Of a stretch of DNA of 27,239 bases, positions 24,214 to 27,239 are shown piece after piece. The position numbers were made by a program, and so were the translations under genes. This DNA comes from Chrysochromulina parva. Lineage: Eukaryota > Haptophyta > Prymnesiales > Chrysochromulinaceae. Positions within the stretch are counted from its first letter, which is position 1. Every line of letters begins with the position of its first letter. Below the pieces are notes generated by a model. That model saw only the letters and a list, made by a program, of their open reading frames with translations. It did not search any database and was not told the DNA's origin. The stretch lies in NCBI GenBank assembly GCA_002887195.1, contig PJAB01000421.1:1-27239 (forward strand). Reading direction: 5' to 3'.

Positions 24214-26496
24214 ATGCCGTGGCACGGTGTTCCCGCGCCGCCACCTCCACCTGGGCATCGCGCGGCACCCGTGTTGGCCGTTCCTCGAGCCCCTGGAGAC
24301 AGTGGGCCCAGAACGCCACTTTCGAGATCGGCTGACAAAGCCAGAGCGCCTTCAGCTGAAGCATTGCGAGCCTCGACCCCGGCCTCGCCGGTGAGGTCAG
24401 CATCAGCGGCACAATCCCGGCTCGCGCGGGCTCGTGCAGAGGACGCGCAGTGGAAGCGTTTTGGATCGATGCAAGCTGAGCCGGTGACAGCACCAGCAGA
24501 CGCTCCGATGGCCGTCCCAGAAGCCGCTCCGGCGGCAGCAGCAGCAGGCGCACCGGCCGCAGCCCCAGCCGATGCGCCGGCGCCAGCGCCAGCTGGAGCG
24601 CTCACATCCAAGACGAAGCAGGTGCCGCTCGCTGAGAAACTTAAAGATCTCAAGAATAGGCTCGCTGGCCATTTGTCACGCATGATGGACTTGTTTCGAA
24701 AGTGGGATTCGGACGACAGCGGCACTGTCGATCAGAACGAGTTCCGGCTTGCAGTGCAAGCGATGGTGCCCAAGGCGGAGGACGCAGTTATCCTCGCGCT
24801 CTTCAAGGAGTATGACTCTGACGGCTCGGGCGATGTCTCCTACAAAGAGTATGTGAAATTCTCGGTCCGCGATGGGCTGAGCCGCCAGAAGGAGCGAGTT
24901 TCGAGCCTGTTGAAGCTGTGGGACGTCAACTGCAATGGGACGATCGACAAGGATGAGTTTGTGCACGCCATCGAGCACCTCGGATTCAAGGCGCCTCGAG
25001 AAGACCTGCACAGACTGTTTGATGAGCTTGATGAAGACTGCAGTGGAGAGCTGTGCTACACCGAGATCAACCGGTGGCTTCGAAACGGCACCACTGGAAC
25101 GGCTCCAGTAGAGTACGTTGCGGGGGATCGCCGAGGGGGCGCGGAGGCGTCCAAACGGGCCCGAGCCAAGCGCTACTTGACGATTCGCGAGAGGGATGGT
25201 CAGCCGAGGCGCTTTCCTCCGGGCTGGAGGCCCGCACCGCGGTTCATCAAGGGCGTGAGCGTGGTGCTGCCCTCTTCATCGCGCCCGCCATCCCCTCCGC
25301 CAGAGGAGGAGCCGGAGGAGCTGCAGTTCAGGGCCATCGTATCCAAGGACGCTTGTGAGGGCGAGTGGGCGAGTGCGGTGGGTGCCATCGCGGCGGCCAG
25401 CACCACTCCAGAAGACGCGTCCAAGATGCCCATGCGTCTGGCTAGCCTTGAATCGCCACCAGTGGAGCCTGCAGCCCCCGGCCCAGCGAGTCGCCCTGCC
25501 AACACGTCGGTGCCGGTGCCCGTGGTGGCGGGCGAGTCCATTCAGCAGGCCGCAGCATCCGACGCGGCGCATGCAGAGGGCCCACCCCAGCAGCCCACGT
25601 CCACCCAAGCCGCCCTTAGCCCGTGGGAACACCGAGGCCGCCCCTGGGAGCACCGCGGCTGGCAGCCGACGACCACATGGACTGCTCCGATGCCTGCTCG
25701 CACTCGGTTCCAAGGCGGGCCGCGCGTGGGGCTGTGCGCCTCCTCCGAACGACCCGCAACCGCACCGGAGAGAAAGCGGCCTCCTCTGCACGCTGGGCAC
25801 CCATCATCATTGCGGCGGTATCGCGCGCCGCCCATGCGGCCAGGCGGCTCGAGCTGTCTGGCGCGACCTGATTCGGCGATCGCGTTCCAACAGAAGTGGT
25901 CTGCCTCCTCTTCGGCCACTCTCGTGGTGGTGGGGACCTCCACGTTTGGTTCCAAGTTTGGTTCGCCGTCTCCGACAACCAGCCTGCTGCAACAAGAGCC
26001 GCGACTCAGCCACTCGCCGTCACGGCTGCTGAGCAGCCGAACCCTCCGCGCGGCCCACCTCCGCGCGCGCTCGGCAAGCACGGCCGCCGCAAGGGAGCAC
26101 GATCTGCAGTGGTGGCGATCAGCGATCGCCAGCGATCAGGGATGGCGCCAGCTCGTCGCGAGCAGCTCGGAGCCCGAGCTGATGCCCAACGCAGATCCGC
26201 TGAGTGTGAAGCAGAGTGTGTTGAAGCCCTCGCCATCCGCTCCGCACTTTGCGGGTCCGTGTTCCCGACCACCAGCCGCAGCCTCCCACCGGAGTGCGCC
26301 AATCTTGCTCAACCTCGCCCTCGAGAATGCAAACCGTGGACCGAGGAGGAGTCTCACGGAACTTGTCGAAGGCGCCTCTCCGTTACGGTATGCTCCGTCG
26401 CTGGAAGCTGTAGAGCAGGTGCACAGCCTTCCATGGCTGGGCTTAGCTGAAACGTCGTCGGAGTTCGGGCCGCGCGGTCCCGATCTAACACCGTAG
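24214..26496 (+). CDS. Four-EF-hand calcium-binding protein with long disordered flanks
   Basis: A 760-residue protein. Four canonical EF-hand loops start at Asp165, Asp201, Asp237 and Asp273, exactly 36 residues apart. Each has acidic or Asn/Ser ligands at 1, 3 and 5, Gly at 6 and Glu at 12, so all four should bind calcium. They form a calmodulin-like pair of lobes at about 150-290. Residues 1-130 are Pro/Ala-rich, and residues after about 300 are mostly disordered, with Ser/Pro/Arg-rich stretches and two tandem PWEHRG units. No kinase or other enzyme domain is present, unlike calcium-dependent protein kinases. A role as calcium sensor or adaptor is the most that can be said; I do not recognise the orthologue. 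The start is the ATG at 24214; upstream the frame has only a TTG. No signal peptide or membrane segment is visible, so it is probably cytosolic, nuclear or cytoskeletal. Confidence 0.85.
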   Translation: MPWHGVPAPPPPPGHRAAPVLAVPRAPGDSGPRTPLSRSADKARAPSAEALRASTPASPVRSASAAQSRLARARAEDAQWKRFGSMQAEPVTAPADAPMAVPEAAPAAAAAGAPAAAPADAPAPAPAGALTSKTKQVPLAEKLKDLKNRLAGHLSRMMDLFRKWDSDDSGTVDQNEFRLAVQAMVPKAEDAVILALFKEYDSDGSGDVSYKEYVKFSVRDGLSRQKERVSSLLKLWDVNCNGTIDKDEFVHAIEHLGFKAPREDLHRLFDELDEDCSGELCYTEINRWLRNGTTGTAPVEYVAGDRRGGAEASKRARAKRYLTIRERDGQPRRFPPGWRPAPRFIKGVSVVLPSSSRPPSPPPEEEPEELQFRAIVSKDACEGEWASAVGAIAAASTTPEDASKMPMRLASLESPPVEPAAPGPASRPANTSVPVPVVAGESIQQAAASDAAHAEGPPQQPTSTQAALSPWEHRGRPWEHRGWQPTTTWTAPMPARTRFQGGPRVGLCASSERPATAPERKRPPLHAGHPSSLRRYRAPPMRPGGSSCLARPDSAIAFQQKWSASSSATLVVVGTSTFGSKFGSPSPTTSLLQQEPRLSHSPSRLLSSRTLRAAHLRARSASTAAAREHDLQWWRSAIASDQGWRQLVASSSEPELMPNADPLSVKQSVLKPSPSAPHFAGPCSRPPAAASHRSAPILLNLALENANRGPRRSLTELVEGASPLRYAPSLEAVEQVHSLPWLGLAETSSEFGPRGPDLTP

Positions 26497-26959
26497 AACG
26501 CATAGAGCGGGCTTAGCCTCAGCGCCGGTCGTATCCGACTCCCGGTACTCCGTTCGAACCCGCCGCGCGTTTACGGATTACGCGCGGGGATCGAGATGCA
26601 CGGTTGCAGCCGCTCCGATTCCGAGGAGCCGCGGTTGTGTTCGTGCGTGAATAGAGGTCGGGGTGTCTCGGACCGATCTGGCTCTCAAAGCTGCACCAGT
26701 CACGACGACGACCACACTAGCACTACTTATCAGTCTACACTGTCCGCCACGCCACTGTGCCGCTGACGACGAGATGGATCGCTGCGCGCACTGGCCACTG
26801 CGCTGCCGTCGTGTAACCGCTGTCGGCTGTGGGCTGCGGCACACTGTCGTGGCCATCGAGCATCATGTGACATCGTGGTTCACATCGTGGCCCCCACCTC
26901 TGGGTCTCTGTCACTTTGGCGAAGGATTCCAACGTGGCGATGTGATGCGGCTGCCACGC
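26497..26959. other. Convergent intergenic with no recognisable gene
   Basis: This stretch lies between the stop of the EF-hand gene and the stop of the minus-strand Lys/Ala/Glu-rich gene, so it should hold both 3' untranslated regions. Short open frames are present but have no domain or compositional support. A tRNA-like TTCGAAC at 26553-26559 lacks a matching stem. Confidence 0.5.
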
Positions 26960-27239
26960 TTACTTACCAGCCTTCTTCTTCTCGGCCGCCGCCTTCTTCT
27001 CAGCTGCCGCCTTCTCGACCGCTGCTTTCTTCTCGGCTGCCGCCTTCTCGGCTGCCTCCTTCTCCGCTTTCTTCTTCGCCTCCGCAGCTTCCTTCTCTGC
27101 CTTCTTCGCAGCCTCCGCAGCCTCCTTCTCTGCCTTCTTCGCAGCCTCGGCCGCCTCCTTCTCTGCCTTCTTCGCAGCCTCCGCGGCCTCCTTCTCTGCC
27201 TTCTTCTTGGCCTCCGCGGCCTCTTTCTCCGCCTTCTTT
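26960..27239 (-). CDS. Lys/Ala/Glu-rich 11-residue-repeat protein, C-terminal part
   Basis: An open frame on the minus strand enters at the window edge and ends at a TAA at 26960-26962, giving the last 92 residues. The first 66 visible residues are six 11-residue units of the type KKAEKEAAEAA, varying only at the last two positions. A looser AAAEKK-type tail follows and ends KKKAGK. Eleven residues equal three helical turns, so the segment should be a long amphipathic or charge-balanced single helix, as in group 3 LEA proteins or TolA-like stalks. The composition could also fit the basic tail of a histone-H1-like or ribosomal protein, although the Glu content argues against these. The N-terminal domain that would decide this lies outside the window. 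Confidence 0.75.
   Translation of the reverse strand, partial: KKAEKEAAEAKKKAEKEAAEAAKKAEKEAAEAAKKAEKEAAEAAKKAEKEAAEAKKKAEKEAAEKAAAEKKAAVEKAAAEKKAAAEKKKAGK
27041..27238 (-). repeat. 33-bp coding minisatellite, six copies, continuing off the window
   Basis: Six in-frame 33-bp units encode the 11-residue Lys/Ala/Glu repeats. The middle copies are nearly identical in DNA as well as protein, which indicates recent expansion or homogenisation. The array reaches the window edge, so the total copy number is not known. Confidence 0.88.

Noticed and set aside
1165..26496. A functional gene cluster for membrane trafficking (FYVE, Mss4 and RING-CH genes close together)
   Set aside because: The genes lie on both strands, are separated by unrelated genes and share no visible regulatory element. 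Proximity alone is not evidence.
26540..26570. TTCGAAC resembling a tRNA T-loop
   Set aside because: The flanking bases do not form a five-pair T-stem, and no anticodon or acceptor arm is found.

Overview
This window looks like nuclear DNA of a unicellular, plastid-bearing eukaryote. It carries FYVE, RING-CH, Mss4, SET, EF-hand and ARM proteins that bacteria lack. One product has a pre-sequence that reads as secretory signal, then transit region, then twin-arginine thylakoid-lumen signal, which points to a complex (secondary) plastid. Another product belongs to the STN7/STN8 thylakoid kinase group. A haptophyte or a GC-rich stramenopile alga would fit, but that is inference. All ten complete genes read as single uninterrupted frames, and I found no intron that any of them needs.

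Layout from left to right: positions 1-576 hold no recognisable gene. A short minus-strand twin-CX9C (CMC4-like) mitochondrial protein (577-855) diverges from a BTB-ankyrin-FYVE endosomal protein with five NPF motifs (1165-3705). A minus-strand aldo/keto reductase (3952-5190) converges on that gene and shares a 358-bp divergent intergenic with a giant ARM-repeat protein of 3124 residues and about 68 repeats (5549-14923). Two plus-strand genes follow: an STN7/STN8-like kinase (15116-16294) and an NSD/SETD2-type histone methyltransferase with Tudor-like and PHD modules (16483-19032). A 754-bp convergent intergenic with tandem repeats and hairpins separates these from a minus-strand Mss4-PDZ fusion (19787-20851). 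That fusion diverges from a RING-CH (MARCH-type) membrane ubiquitin ligase (21045-22190). Then come a thylakoid-lumen DUF4336 protein (22392-23861) and a four-EF-hand protein with long disordered flanks (24214-26496). The window ends inside a minus-strand gene whose C-terminus is built of 11-residue Lys/Ala/Glu repeats (26960 to beyond 27239).

There is no operon and no obvious single pathway. Three products have endomembrane-trafficking families as relatives (FYVE/NPF, Mss4, RING-CH), and the giant ARM protein could be a scaffold. Two touch the plastid and one chromatin. The most unusual items are the giant ARM array with nine shortened repeats, the Mss4-PDZ fusion with a minisatellite between its zinc knuckles, and the FYVE protein with a cluster of EH-domain-binding NPF motifs.

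Start codons were chosen at ATG. Several open frames extend further upstream only through TTG or GTG codons, and I discounted those extensions.
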